The translations under genes were made by a program, and so were the position numbers. A stretch of 64,000 nucleotides of DNA, taken from assembly GCF_014201735.1 (NCBI RefSeq), contig NZ_JACHFE010000002.1, forward strand, positions 186,001 through 250,000. The letters are read 5' to 3'. Source of the DNA: Marinobacter oulmenensis. Lineage in GTDB: Bacteria; Pseudomonadota; Gammaproteobacteria; Pseudomonadales; Oleiphilaceae. Below, piece after piece: positions 1 to 8,317 of the stretch (its first letter is position 1; every line of letters starts with the position of its first letter). Below the pieces are notes generated by a model. It saw only the letters and a list, made by a program, of their open reading frames with translations, had not been told where the DNA came from and made no database searches.

Positions 1-1
1 A

Positions 2-367
2 ATGAATACAATCAAACTGCTCATTGCCGGCCTGTTGTCTGCGATGCCCGCTCTGGCCATGGCGCAGGACGCTGGTGCTGCCGGCGGTATGGGTGTCATG
101 GGGCAGGTGATTTTCTTCGCCGGCTTTATCCTGATTTTCTACTTCCTGATCTGGCGCCCCCAGTCCAAGCGGGCAAAAGAGCACAAAGCGCTGATGTCCG
201 GCCTGAACAAGGGCGATGAAATCGTGACCTCTGGTGGCGTTGTCGGCCGCATCACCAAAGTGACCGACGATTTCATCGTTCTGGAAGTCGCTGACAACGT
301 TGAAATGAAGGTTCAGAAAGTCGCGGTTGCCGCCGCCCTGCCAAAAGGCACGCTGAAGGATATCTGA
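2..367 (+). CDS. yajC: Preprotein translocase accessory subunit YajC
   Basis: A 121-residue inner-membrane protein of the SecDF-YajC complex that assists SecYEG-dependent export. The N-terminus (about residues 1-22) is hydrophobic with an Ala-Met-Ala-Gln end, like a signal sequence. The main membrane span is about residues 33-50 and is followed by the family motif WRPQSKR and a basic cytosolic tail with the conserved GDEIVTSGGVVG stretch. The first ATG is at base 2, so its ribosome binding site and any upstream gene (typically tgt) lie outside the window. It precedes secD and secF, the usual order, but a terminator-like hairpin separates it from secD. Identification is secure; the exact start cannot be tested here. 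Confidence 0.95.
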   Translation: MNTIKLLIAGLLSAMPALAMAQDAGAAGGMGVMGQVIFFAGFILIFYFLIWRPQSKRAKEHKALMSGLNKGDEIVTSGGVVGRITKVTDDFIVLEVADNVEMKVQKVAVAAALPKGTLKDI

Positions 368-378
368 GCTGGTTCTGT

Positions 379-409
379 ACGGGCGCGCCATGCGCCCGTT
401 GGTTTTTTT
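379..409 (+). terminator. Intrinsic terminator-like hairpin between yajC and secD
   Basis: A perfect 8-bp stem (379-386 with 392-399), a 5-nt loop and seven T residues at 403-409. It lies just after the yajC stop and 49 bases before the secD start, so it may attenuate read-through into secDF. Confidence 0.6.
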
Positions 410-457
410 ACTGGCTGAAAATTATGGCCGGCTGCTCTACCGGCTCAAAGGAATCCC

Positions 458-2332
458 ATGCTGAACAAGTATCCTCTCTGGAAAAACCTGATCATCGTGT
501 GCGCACTGGTCATCGGGTTTATCTATGCCTTACCGAATTTTTTCCCGGACGATTACGCCATTCAGATTACCGGTGCCCGCGGCGGCACAGAAGTGGACCA
601 GCGGGTGCTGGATCGGGCCCTTGGCAAGCTGGATGAGCTCAATATTGAAGTGAAATCGAGCGAAGTCGAGCAGCGGGATGCGCTGATTCGTCTGACCAGT
701 TCCGAAGACCAGTTGCGTGCCCGTCCTGCGGTACAGGACGCGCTCGGAGATCGCTATCTGGTGGCGCTCAACATGGCACCGTCGACCCCGGACTGGCTTC
801 AGAGCCTGGGCGCCGGGCCCATGAAGCTGGGCCTTGACCTGCGCGGCGGCGTTCACTTTCTGCTGGAAGTGGATATGGAAACGGCTCTGAACCAGCGCCT
901 TGAGGCCCTTTCGGGCCAGATCAAGCGGGATCTGCGGGAAGAGAGGGTGCGCTATCGCGGTGGTGATATTGAGGACGGTCGCAACATCGTGCTCAGTTTC
1001 CGCGACGAGGAAGCGCGGGCTGAGGCTTTCAGCCTGATTCGTGACCAGTACAACCAGTTCCTGCTGGACGAGACCAGCGAAGAAGGACAGTTTTTCCTGA
1101 CCCTGTCGCTGTCCGAGGCGGAGGTCAAGAGTATTCAGGAATATGCCCTTGAGCAGAACCTGACCACCATCCGTAACCGGGTGAATGAGCTGGGCGTCGC
1201 CGAACCGCTGGTACAGCGCCAGGGCACTGATCGCATCATTGTCGAATTGCCGGGCGTGCAGGACACCGCACAGGCCAAGCGGGTTCTGGGTTCTACCGCC
1301 AATCTGGAGTTCCGGATGGAGGCCCGCCAGGATGCGTCATCCTCGGAAACCGAGGAATATCAGTTCCGGGATAATCCCCAGCGCAGCGCGCGGCTGGAGC
1401 GGGACGTGATTGCCACGGGGAATAACGTGGCCAATGCCCAGCAGGCCTTTGACGAAGCCGGTCAGCCGCAGGTGAATATCACCATGGACTCGGTCGGTGG
1501 TGATCTGATGAACCGGGCCACCCGCAACAGCATCGGCCGGCGCATGGCGGTTCTGTTCATCGAATACGGCACGGAAACCGAGACCCGTGAAGTGGACGGG
1601 CAGATGCAGGAAGTTGAACGCCGTACAGTGGATAAAGGCATTATCAGCCTGGCAACCGTGCAGTCCGCTCTGGGAAGCAGCTTCCGGATCACCGGTCTGG
1701 ATTCCATTCCCGAAGCGTCCGAGCTGGCCCTGCTGCTGCGTGCCGGTGCCCTGGCCGCTCCCATGTACTTTGTGCAGGAGCGCACCATCGGGCCCAGCCT
1801 GGGTCAGAAAAACATCGACGCCGGTCTGATGTCCGTGATCTTCGGTTTTGCGCTGGTGCTGTTGTATATGCTGGTGTTCTACCGTGGCTTTGGTCTTATC
1901 GCCAATGTCGGCCTTGTGCTGAACCTGATGCTGCTGATTGCCTGTATGTCGATCCTGTCGGCAACCCTGACGCTACCAGGTATTGCGGGTATTGTGCTGA
2001 CCGTCGGTATGGCCGTGGATGCGAACGTCCTGATATTTGAGCGGATAAAAGAGGAGCTGCGCGCCGGCGTGCCGCCGCAACTGGCCATCAACTCGGGTTA
2101 CGGTCGGGCCTTTGTGTCCATTTTCGACGCCAACATTACCACCCTGCTGGTGGCCGTGATCCTGTTCGCCATGGGTAGCGGGCCAGTCAAGGGGTTCGCC
2201 GTCACTCTGTGTATCGGCATCCTGACCTCCATGTTCTCCGGCCTGATGGTCAGCCGTAGCATCGTGAACCTTGTTTACGGTGGTCGCCGGATCGAGAAAC
2301 TGTCAATCGGGGGGAAGCTGTCTAATGGCTGA
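458..2332 (+). CDS. secD: Protein translocase subunit SecD
   Basis: A 624-residue RND-like membrane protein that uses the proton motive force to finish preprotein translocation. There is an N-terminal membrane span (about residues 9-27), then a large periplasmic domain with the KLGLDLRGGVHFLLEVD motif, and five C-terminal membrane spans from about residue 450. The conserved GMAVDANVLIFERIKEEL segment in the C-terminal half carries the Asp-Asn pair typical of proton-coupled SecD. The length is normal for gammaproteobacteria. The start ATG follows an AAAGGAA ribosome binding site. The stop overlaps the secF start by 8 bases, indicating translational coupling. Confidence 0.97.
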   Translation: MLNKYPLWKNLIIVCALVIGFIYALPNFFPDDYAIQITGARGGTEVDQRVLDRALGKLDELNIEVKSSEVEQRDALIRLTSSEDQLRARPAVQDALGDRYLVALNMAPSTPDWLQSLGAGPMKLGLDLRGGVHFLLEVDMETALNQRLEALSGQIKRDLREERVRYRGGDIEDGRNIVLSFRDEEARAEAFSLIRDQYNQFLLDETSEEGQFFLTLSLSEAEVKSIQEYALEQNLTTIRNRVNELGVAEPLVQRQGTDRIIVELPGVQDTAQAKRVLGSTANLEFRMEARQDASSSETEEYQFRDNPQRSARLERDVIATGNNVANAQQAFDEAGQPQVNITMDSVGGDLMNRATRNSIGRRMAVLFIEYGTETETREVDGQMQEVERRTVDKGIISLATVQSALGSSFRITGLDSIPEASELALLLRAGALAAPMYFVQERTIGPSLGQKNIDAGLMSVIFGFALVLLYMLVFYRGFGLIANVGLVLNLMLLIACMSILSATLTLPGIAGIVLTVGMAVDANVLIFERIKEELRAGVPPQLAINSGYGRAFVSIFDANITTLLVAVILFAMGSGPVKGFAVTLCIGILTSMFSGLMVSRSIVNLVYGGRRIEKLSIGGKLSNG

Positions 2333-3281
2333 TATGGAAAAGAAACCGTTTGACTTCATGGGCCTGCGGAAAATCGCATCGGTCATTTCCATTGCCCTGG
2401 TGGTTGTCTCCATCGCGTTACTGGCCGTTCGGGGGCTCAACTTCGGTATGGATTTTACCGGGGGTACGTCGGTAGAGCTTGAGTATGTTCAGGCCCCGAA
2501 CCTGGATGAGATCCGCGGTAAGCTGGATGAGTCCGGGTATGAGAACTTCGCCGTTCAGAATTTCGGCTCAGACACTACGGTACTGATCCGTCTGGCCGAG
2601 GCCGACAATGACAAGCTGGCCCGGGAAGTGACGGCAGCGCTGTCGGAGTCGGGCCAGGAACTGGAACTGGTCAGTTCCGAATTCGTCGGTTCCCAGGTGG
2701 GTGAGCAACTGAAGGAGGACAGTGGTCTCGGGCTGCTGCTTGCGCTGGCTGTGGTGCTGATCTACGTTGGCATGCGCTTCCAGTTCAAGTTTGGTATTGC
2801 CTCGGTGGTGCCGCTGGCTCATGACGTCATCATTGTGCTCGGGGTGTTTGCCCTGTTCCAGTGGACCTTCGATCTGACCGTGTTGGCGGCTCTGCTCGCG
2901 GTGATCGGTTATTCCCTGAACGATACCATCGTGGTTGCCGACCGGATCCGGGAGAACTTCCGGAAAATCCGTGTGGGCGAGCCCTGGGATATCATCAATG
3001 AATCCATCCACGAGACGATCACCCGGACCATCAATACCTCCGGTACCACCCTGGTGGTGCTGATGGCGTTGTATCTGTTTGGTGGTGAAGCCATCAACAA
3101 CTTTGCCATTGCCCTGATCATTGGTGTGGTTGTGGGGACCTACTCATCCATCTATGTGGCCGCCAACATGTTGATGGCGCTCGGCGTCAGCCGTGAGGAC
3201 CTGATGGTGCCGGCGAAAGAGGGCGCCCAGGGTGAAGAGGGTGAGGAAGAGCAGCCACCCGAGTGGCTGAACCGGATGTAA
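2325..3281 (+). CDS. secF: Protein translocase subunit SecF
   Basis: A 318-residue partner of SecD. The first membrane span is at about residues 15-35, followed by the FGMDFTGGTSVELEY motif, a small periplasmic domain, and five C-terminal spans with the family motif SLNDTIVVADRIREN. I start it at the ATG inside the secD end (MADMEKKPFDF), which gives an 8-base overlap. An in-frame upstream start at 2271 would add 18 residues from within secD and is unlikely. The acidic C-terminus (GEEGEEEQPPEW) is cytosolic. The gene ends at a strong bidirectional terminator shared with the convergent suhB-like gene. Confidence 0.96.
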   Translation: MADMEKKPFDFMGLRKIASVISIALVVVSIALLAVRGLNFGMDFTGGTSVELEYVQAPNLDEIRGKLDESGYENFAVQNFGSDTTVLIRLAEADNDKLAREVTAALSESGQELELVSSEFVGSQVGEQLKEDSGLGLLLALAVVLIYVGMRFQFKFGIASVVPLAHDVIIVLGVFALFQWTFDLTVLAALLAVIGYSLNDTIVVADRIRENFRKIRVGEPWDIINESIHETITRTINTSGTTLVVLMALYLFGGEAINNFAIALIIGVVVGTYSSIYVAANMLMALGVSREDLMVPAKEGAQGEEGEEEQPPEWLNRM

Positions 3282-3309
3282 CGGCCTCTCTGATCTTTGC
3301 ATCAGGCAT

Positions 3310-3339
3310 AAAAAAACCGCCGGAAACGGCGGTTTTTTT
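3310..3339. terminator. Bidirectional intrinsic terminator, secF / suhB-like
   Basis: A run of A (3310-3316), the stem CCGCCG (3317-3322), a GAAA tetraloop, CGGCGG (3327-3332) and seven T. The A and T runs make it functional in both directions between two convergent genes. Confidence 0.9.
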
Positions 3340-3359
3340 GTATCTGTATAAAGCGTAAA

Positions 3360-4172
3360 TCAGTGAGTCAGGCGGCCCCGGAAGGGGTGCAGTACCTTGA
3401 GCACTTCCCGGAACAGCTTCGGGTTGGCGACCACCAGTTGCTTCGCGTTGGCGGCGGATGGGTTGCCAACGATATCGCCGGTCAGGGCGCCGGATTCCAT
3501 GGCCAGGGTAGCGCCCAGGTCCAGGTCGACCGGTTCCGGGCGGAAGATCACCGCGGCGTCCAGCAGTCCGGAGGATGCCCGGGCGATATCCAGAACGGGG
3601 CAGCCAGAGCTGCGGAACATGGCCGTTTCGCTGGCCAGGGTGGCGGCCATTTCGCCCCAGAGCATGGGGTTGTCGCTGCCGCGTGCCTGATCAAGAATAT
3701 TGCTGGCGAGTGCCGACTTGCCGAGCAGTTTGACCTCGGAAACGCGCACCCGGCGGCTGTTCAGTGCCGCGCCGTGCCCCCGGCTGGCAGAGTATTCCTC
3801 GCCGGTCACCGGGTTGATGACCAGCAGGTTTTCTGCCCGGTTCTGTCGCTTTTGCATCAGTGCCAGGGCGAATTCCGGGATACCACGGACAAAGTTTTCG
3901 CGCCCCAGAACGGGAAAGATATGCCAGGTTTTCTCGATGCTGTCGGCATTCGCCTGGCCCATCGGCACGATGGTGTGGTCCTTGTAGGCCTTTTCAAGCT
4001 GCTCGGTGAAATTGTCGTAGATCGACTTTTCCACGCGCTCGAGTTGCTGGTGGCGCTCCGCGTCATCCCTGGTGTTGGCGTCCTGACGCTCAAAATGTGC
4101 CTTTAGGTAGTCTGCTCCCTGGCGGGCAACGCGCAGGGCCATCTTGATTGCTGGTTGCATCTGAGTGTTCAT
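3360..4172 (-). CDS. SuhB-like inositol monophosphatase family protein, catalytic motif lost
   Basis: A 270-residue member of the IMPase/SuhB family, in the place where suhB sits in Pseudomonas (divergent from trmJ-cysE-iscR). The fold-level features are recognisable: the YSASRGHGAALNSRRVRVSE stretch at about residues 127-146, the C-terminal GNPSAANAKQLVVANPKLF region and overall length. However, the family metal and active-site motif D-P-x-D-G-[ST] is replaced at residues 85-94 by I-F-P-V-L-G-R-E-N-F. The expected acidic GEE segment reads MGQANA (71-76). Only one Asp of the second motif (D216 in VDLDLG) remains. The frame is open throughout, so this is not a frameshift. Phosphatase activity is therefore unlikely. 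A non-enzymatic role like that of E. coli SuhB in rRNA antitermination is my inference. No good Shine-Dalgarno is visible before the start. Confidence 0.85.
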   Translation of the reverse strand: MNTQMQPAIKMALRVARQGADYLKAHFERQDANTRDDAERHQQLERVEKSIYDNFTEQLEKAYKDHTIVPMGQANADSIEKTWHIFPVLGRENFVRGIPEFALALMQKRQNRAENLLVINPVTGEEYSASRGHGAALNSRRVRVSEVKLLGKSALASNILDQARGSDNPMLWGEMAATLASETAMFRSSGCPVLDIARASSGLLDAAVIFRPEPVDLDLGATLAMESGALTGDIVGNPSAANAKQLVVANPKLFREVLKVLHPFRGRLTH

Positions 4173-4351
4173 TATCCGGGTGTGTTAAGGCCGGCCATCA
4201 TAACAAAAGATGATCGCCCTTGTACGTTTTTCGGCTCAGGAAAAGCACGGACAGGCCCGGTTTTAGGGGATTTCCGCAGAGCCCCGAAGCGGTTGTTTCT
4301 GCTATCATTGCGTCCTTATTCCCCAATCGTTGACCCACAGGCCCAATTGTC

Positions 4352-5224
4352 ATGCATAAGCCCGCTCTCCCGGTGGAGGAAACCGATACCTACCAGGACC
4401 AGATCCGTATTGTGCTGGTGGAGACTTCGCATTCCGGTAATATCGGCGCGGTTGCCCGGGCCATGAAGAACATGGGGCTGGGCAACCTGTGGCTGGTCAA
4501 TCCGGCCTCGTTTCCTGATGAGGCATCCTACGCCCGTTCAGCAGGGGCTTCCGATGTTCTGGATCGGGCACAGGTGGTGTCGTCACTGGACGAGGCCCTG
4601 GCGGATTGTGTGCTGGTTATGGGAACCAGCGCCCGTGGTCGAAAAGTCCCCTGGCCGGTCACCGCGCCACCGGAAGCGGCGGCCAGGGCGGCTCAGTATG
4701 CCCATCAGGGGCGGGTGGCCATGGTGTTCGGCCGGGAAAGCAACGGGCTGTCCAATGACGAACTGCAGCGTTGCCATTATCACATTCACGTGCCGTCGAA
4801 CCCGGAATACAGCTCCCTGAACCTGGCGATGGCGGTGCAGGTCATCTGTTATGAATTGCGGATGCATTACCTGCGCAGCCTTGAAGAAGGGGAGTCCCGT
4901 CCTCACCTTGGCTCCATGGTCAGACCCGGCGACCCGGGCTGGGATGTCCCTCCGGCGAGTGTGGGTGATGTGGAGGGCTTCTTCGGGCATCTGGAGTCAG
5001 TGCTCGAGGCGGTGGAGTTCCATCGGCGCAGTAACCCGCGACAGCTGATGCCCCGGTTGCGCCGCCTGTTTCAGCGTGCGCACATGGATCAGATGGAAAT
5101 CAATATCCTGCGCGGGGTTCTGACATCTGTAGAGAAAGCGGTCGAGGCCCGTGACGGGGTCGGGCCGGATAAAGCCACTGCGGCCGATGCCGCGGATGAG
5201 GGGCAGGACAAAGATCATGTTTGA
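4352..5224 (+). CDS. trmJ: tRNA (cytidine/uridine-2'-O-)-methyltransferase TrmJ
   Basis: A 290-residue SPOUT-class methyltransferase that 2'-O-methylates position 32 of tRNAs using S-adenosylmethionine. It has the N-terminal motif [20 protein letters not shown], the knot motif [14 protein letters not shown] and the SLNLAMAVQ segment that forms the cofactor pocket. The C-terminal extension (after about residue 165) is longer than in E. coli and ends in an acidic low-complexity tail. The first of two neighbouring starts is used; the protein begins [10 protein letters not shown]. The stop overlaps cysE by 8 bases, so the two are translationally coupled. Confidence 0.93.
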   Translation: MHKPALPVEETDTYQDQIRIVLVETSHSGNIGAVARAMKNMGLGNLWLVNPASFPDEASYARSAGASDVLDRAQVVSSLDEALADCVLVMGTSARGRKVPWPVTAPPEAAARAAQYAHQGRVAMVFGRESNGLSNDELQRCHYHIHVPSNPEYSSLNLAMAVQVICYELRMHYLRSLEEGESRPHLGSMVRPGDPGWDVPPASVGDVEGFFGHLESVLEAVEFHRRSNPRQLMPRLRRLFQRAHMDQMEINILRGVLTSVEKAVEARDGVGPDKATAADAADEGQDKDHV

Positions 5225-6002
5225 ACGTTTGAAGGAAGACATTAGCAGCGTATTCCACCGTGATCCGGCGGCACGAAATACCTTTGAGGTGCTGACCAAT
5301 TACCCGGGGCTGCACGCGCTCCTGTTTCATCGCCTGTCGCATCGCATCTGGAATATGGGCTTGAAGTGGCTTGCCCGCACGCTCTCAACACTGGCCCGCT
5401 GGTTTACCGGCATCGAGATTCACCCGGGGGCGACCATTGGCCGTCGCTTTTTTATTGATCACGGCATGGGCGTTGTTATCGGCGAAACCACCATTATCGG
5501 AGACGACGTGACGCTCTACCAGGGCGTGACCCTGGGTGGTACCAGCTGGAACAAAGGCAAGCGTCATCCAACCATTGGTGACGGTGTGGTCGTGGGAGCT
5601 GGCGCCAAGATTCTCGGGCCTTTCGAGGTTGGTGAGGGCGCCAAGATCGGGTCCAACTCGGTGGTTACCAAAGCGGTGCCGGCCGGTGCAACGGTTGTCG
5701 GCATTCCGGGGCGGGTCATTGTCAAACGCCGCCAGGAAGACGAGGTTCGTCGCAAGGAAATGGAAGAACGCATGGGCTTCGATGCCTACGGCGTCACCGA
5801 GGAAATGCCGGATCCGGTGGCCCGGGCCATGCGTTCCCTGCTGGATCACATGCACGCGGTCGACGATCGCATCGAAAACATGTGCAAGGCGCTGAAGAAG
5901 GTGAACAGCGACTATCAGAACGGCGAGCTTCCGCCACTGCATGATGAGGATTTTGAGTGCGTCAGGGAGGAAGAAGAGGGCGAAGATCGCCAGAAGGGGT
6001 GA
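5217..6002 (+). CDS. cysE: Serine O-acetyltransferase
   Basis: A 261-residue enzyme making O-acetylserine from serine and acetyl-CoA, the first step of cysteine synthesis. A helical N-terminal domain is followed by a left-handed beta-helix of hexapeptide repeats (about residues 65-170). These include [20 protein letters not shown] with the catalytic His-Asp environment, and [20 protein letters not shown]. The C-terminal region after about residue 180 is a charged, probably helical tail extending beyond the catalytic core. The ATG at 5217 ([13 protein letters not shown]) matches the family N-terminus and overlaps trmJ. Its cysteine product feeds IscS two genes downstream. Confidence 0.95.
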   Translation: MFERLKEDISSVFHRDPAARNTFEVLTNYPGLHALLFHRLSHRIWNMGLKWLARTLSTLARWFTGIEIHPGATIGRRFFIDHGMGVVIGETTIIGDDVTLYQGVTLGGTSWNKGKRHPTIGDGVVVGAGAKILGPFEVGEGAKIGSNSVVTKAVPAGATVVGIPGRVIVKRRQEDEVRRKEMEERMGFDAYGVTEEMPDPVARAMRSLLDHMHAVDDRIENMCKALKKVNSDYQNGELPPLHDEDFECVREEEEGEDRQKG

Positions 6003-6035
6003 ATACTTGACTGTTTTAGTGGGTCAATTCATACT
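6003..6035 (+). promoter_or_regulatory. iscR promoter with IscR type-1-like operator
   Basis: A -35 TTGACT (6007-6012), a 17-bp spacer and a -10 CATACT (6030-6035). Overlapping the -35 is a sequence at 6003-6027 that begins ATACTTGACT and continues GTTTTAGTGGG. It matches the palindromic type-1 IscR consensus (left arm ATACYYGACT, right arm AGTCRRGTAT) at all but about four positions. The placement predicts autorepression by [2Fe-2S]-IscR. Confidence 0.7.
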
Positions 6036-6079
6036 GGCCCTGCTATTTTCAATCCAATCCCTCCGTCGGGGCTGAAGCC

Positions 6080-6580
6080 ATGAAACTGACGACCAAAGGC
6101 CGATATGCCGTCACAGCAATGCTGGACCTGGCGCTGCATGCGACCGAGGGTCCGGTCAGTCTTGCTGACATTTCAGCCCGGCAGGAAATCTCCCTTTCCT
6201 ATCTGGAACAGCTGTTCTCCCGGTTAAGGCGCCACAAGCTGGTGGTCAGCGTGCGCGGGCCAGGTGGTGGTTACCGTCTGAGTCGTGGCGCCGATGAACT
6301 GTTTGTGGCCGAGGTGGTGGATGCAGTCAGTGAATCGCTGGACACCACCCGGTGTGGCAATAAAGGTGACTGTCAGAATGGCGAAAAATGCCTGACCCAT
6401 CACCTGTGGTCCGATCTCAGTGACCGGATCCATCAGTTCCTCAGCGAAATCAGTCTCGGCGACCTGATGCGCAAGCATGAGATCCGTCAGGTGGCTGACC
6501 GTCAGAACAGCAAGCAGTCAGACGTGGATTCCGAGGCGATCAACACCCGCCGTCTGACAGAAGACCAGGCTACGGCCTGA
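6080..6580 (+). CDS. iscR: Rrf2-family Fe-S transcriptional regulator IscR
   Basis: A 166-residue regulator that senses Fe-S status through a [2Fe-2S] cluster. The winged-helix domain covers residues 1-80 ([42 protein letters not shown]). The cluster ligands are all present: Cys92, Cys98, Cys104 and His107, numbered as in E. coli IscR. The C-terminal tail after about 140 is variable and polar. An IscR type-1-like site overlaps its promoter. It is followed by iscS only; the rest of the isc operon is missing from this locus. Confidence 0.95.
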   Translation: MKLTTKGRYAVTAMLDLALHATEGPVSLADISARQEISLSYLEQLFSRLRRHKLVVSVRGPGGGYRLSRGADELFVAEVVDAVSESLDTTRCGNKGDCQNGEKCLTHHLWSDLSDRIHQFLSEISLGDLMRKHEIRQVADRQNSKQSDVDSEAINTRRLTEDQATA

Positions 6581-6605
6581 TAACCCACAGCTCCTAGATC
6601 AGGTA

Positions 6606-7757
6606 ATGATGAACAAGCCCGTATATCTGGATTATGCGGCCACCACGCCCGTGGACCCGGTTGTCGCTCAGGAAATGAGCCGATATCTGACCGGTGACGG
6701 GGTGTTTGGTAATCCCGCATCCCGCTCCCATGGTTTTGGCTGGCAGGCCGAAGCGGCTGTTGAAGGTGCCCGGCGGCAGGTCGCGGATCTTATTGGCGCT
6801 GACCCCAGGGAGATCGTCTGGACGTCAGGAGCCACGGAATCCGACAATCTGGCGATCAAGGGTGTGGCGGCCATGCACAGGCAGCCTCACATCATCACGT
6901 CGGAGGTCGAGCACAAGGCGGTGATCGACACCTGTGTCTGGCTTGAGCGCCAGGGCGTTGAGGTGACCTGGCTCAAGCCGGATGCCGAAGGCCGGGTCTC
7001 CCTGGTGTCGGTGGCGGATGCGCTGCGCGAAAACACCGTGCTGGTCAGCCTGATGCTGGTGAACAATGAACTGGGCTGTATCAACGATATTGCTGCCATC
7101 GGTGCCCTGTTGCGCGAGCGTGGGGTGTTGCTGCATGTGGATGCCGCCCAGGGGGCCGGTAAGCTGCCGATGGACGTTGCAGCCATGAACGTGGACCTGC
7201 TGTCGTTGTCGGGCCACAAGGTCTACGGTCCCAAGGGTGTCGGCGCGCTGTATGTTCGGCGGTCCCCGGAAGTGCGGCTCGAAGCCCAGATGCATGGCGG
7301 CGGGCATGAGCGAGGCATGCGCTCCGGTACCTTGCCGACGCACCAGATCGTCGGCATGGGCCAGGCGTTTGCCCTGGCCGGAGAACAGCTCGATGCCGAA
7401 GTCGAACGTCTCGAATCCCTTCGCAAGCGCTTTCTGGCAGGCCTGGATGCGTTATCCGGGGTCCATTTCAACGGGAGCCGGGATCAGCGGGTTCCGGGCA
7501 TTCTCAACCTCGCGTTTGAGGGTGTTGAGGCCGAGTCGTTGATGCTGGGGTTGCGCAATCTTGCCGTGTCGTCGGGGTCAGCCTGTGCCTCGGCAACCAT
7601 GGATCCGTCCTATGTGCTCAAGGGCATAGGCCTGGATGATGAGTTGGCTCATCGGTCCCTCCGGTTCTCGTTTGGCCGCTATACCACGGAAGAGGAAATC
7701 GATTTCGCCTGCCAGCAGATTAGCGAGGCCGTGACGCGACTTCGTGCCCTGCGGTAG
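6606..7757 (+). CDS. iscS: Cysteine desulfurase IscS, lacking the C-terminal IscU-docking tail
   Basis: A PLP enzyme that takes sulfur from cysteine for Fe-S clusters, tRNA thiolation and thiamine. Seen here: the N-terminal [11 protein letters not shown], the [13 protein letters not shown] and EHKAVIDTC motifs, the PLP lysine in SGHK (K205), and the active-site loop SSGSACAS with Cys327. It is 383 residues if started at 6606 (ATG ATG; 6609 is equally possible). E. coli IscS has 404, and the missing part is the C-terminal tail that contacts IscU; this protein stops right after RLRALR. The next gene is ndk rather than iscU. The likely retained roles are tRNA 2-thiolation and general sulfur supply. 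Confidence 0.93.
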   Translation: MMNKPVYLDYAATTPVDPVVAQEMSRYLTGDGVFGNPASRSHGFGWQAEAAVEGARRQVADLIGADPREIVWTSGATESDNLAIKGVAAMHRQPHIITSEVEHKAVIDTCVWLERQGVEVTWLKPDAEGRVSLVSVADALRENTVLVSLMLVNNELGCINDIAAIGALLRERGVLLHVDAAQGAGKLPMDVAAMNVDLLSLSGHKVYGPKGVGALYVRRSPEVRLEAQMHGGGHERGMRSGTLPTHQIVGMGQAFALAGEQLDAEVERLESLRKRFLAGLDALSGVHFNGSRDQRVPGILNLAFEGVEAESLMLGLRNLAVSSGSACASATMDPSYVLKGIGLDDELAHRSLRFSFGRYTTEEEIDFACQQISEAVTRLRALR

Positions 7758-7783
7758 GCAGTGATCGCCTGACTGCGTATAAT
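7755..7783 (+). promoter_or_regulatory. Sigma70 promoter for ndk
   Basis: TAGGCA (7755-7760), a 17-bp spacer and a perfect TATAAT (7778-7783), overlapping the end of iscS and 46 bases before ndk. Confidence 0.6.
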
Positions 7784-7828
7784 TGTCAGCCCTGAGTTTA
7801 CCAACACCAAACAATTGGAGAAAACAAC

Positions 7829-8257
7829 ATGGCAACTGAGCGCACGCTCTCCATTATCAAGCCCGACGCTGTGGCCAAGAATGTTATCGGCGAAATCTAC
7901 AGCCGCTTCGAAAAGGCCGACCTGAAAATCGTTGCCGCCAAGATGATGCATCTGACCCAGGAGCAGGCGGAAGGTTTCTATGCCGAGCACAAGGAACGTC
8001 CGTTCTTCAACGATCTGGTCGCCTTCATGACTTCCGGTCCGGTTGTCGTTCAGGTGCTCGAGGGCGAAGGCGCCATTGGCAAGAACCGTGACCTGATGGG
8101 TGCGACCAACCCGAAAGAGGCGGAAGCCGGCACCATCCGTGCAGACTTTGCTTCCACCATTGATGCCAACGCCGTTCACGGTTCCGATTCAGCGGCTTCC
8201 GCTGAGCGGGAAGTGGCCTACTTCTTTAATGACGACGAAATCTGCCCGCGCAACTGA
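7829..8257 (+). CDS. ndk: Nucleoside diphosphate kinase
   Basis: A 142-residue cytosolic kinase that balances NTP and dNTP pools by phosphotransfer from ATP. The family signatures are intact: N-terminal [12 protein letters not shown], and the active-site histidine in NAVHGSDS. The length is standard. A clear TTGGAGAA ribosome binding site precedes the ATG, and it has its own promoter. In many gammaproteobacteria ndk follows the isc cluster, which supports the view that iscU to iscX have been lost from between iscS and ndk. Confidence 0.97.
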   Translation: MATERTLSIIKPDAVAKNVIGEIYSRFEKADLKIVAAKMMHLTQEQAEGFYAEHKERPFFNDLVAFMTSGPVVVQVLEGEGAIGKNRDLMGATNPKEAEAGTIRADFASTIDANAVHGSDSAASAEREVAYFFNDDEICPRN

Positions 8258-8267
8258 TAGCGCTGGC

Positions 8268-8291
8268 GCGGGGGCGGTTAAACGCCTCCGC
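8268..8291 (+). other. GC-rich hairpin in the ndk-rlmN gap
   Basis: A 9-bp stem with one mismatch (8268-8276 with 8283-8291) and a 6-nt loop, without a T run. It could be an mRNA-stabilising or weak Rho-dependent element. Confidence 0.35.
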
Positions 8292-8317
8292 ATTGGTTAT
8301 CTGATCGAGGTTGTTAC

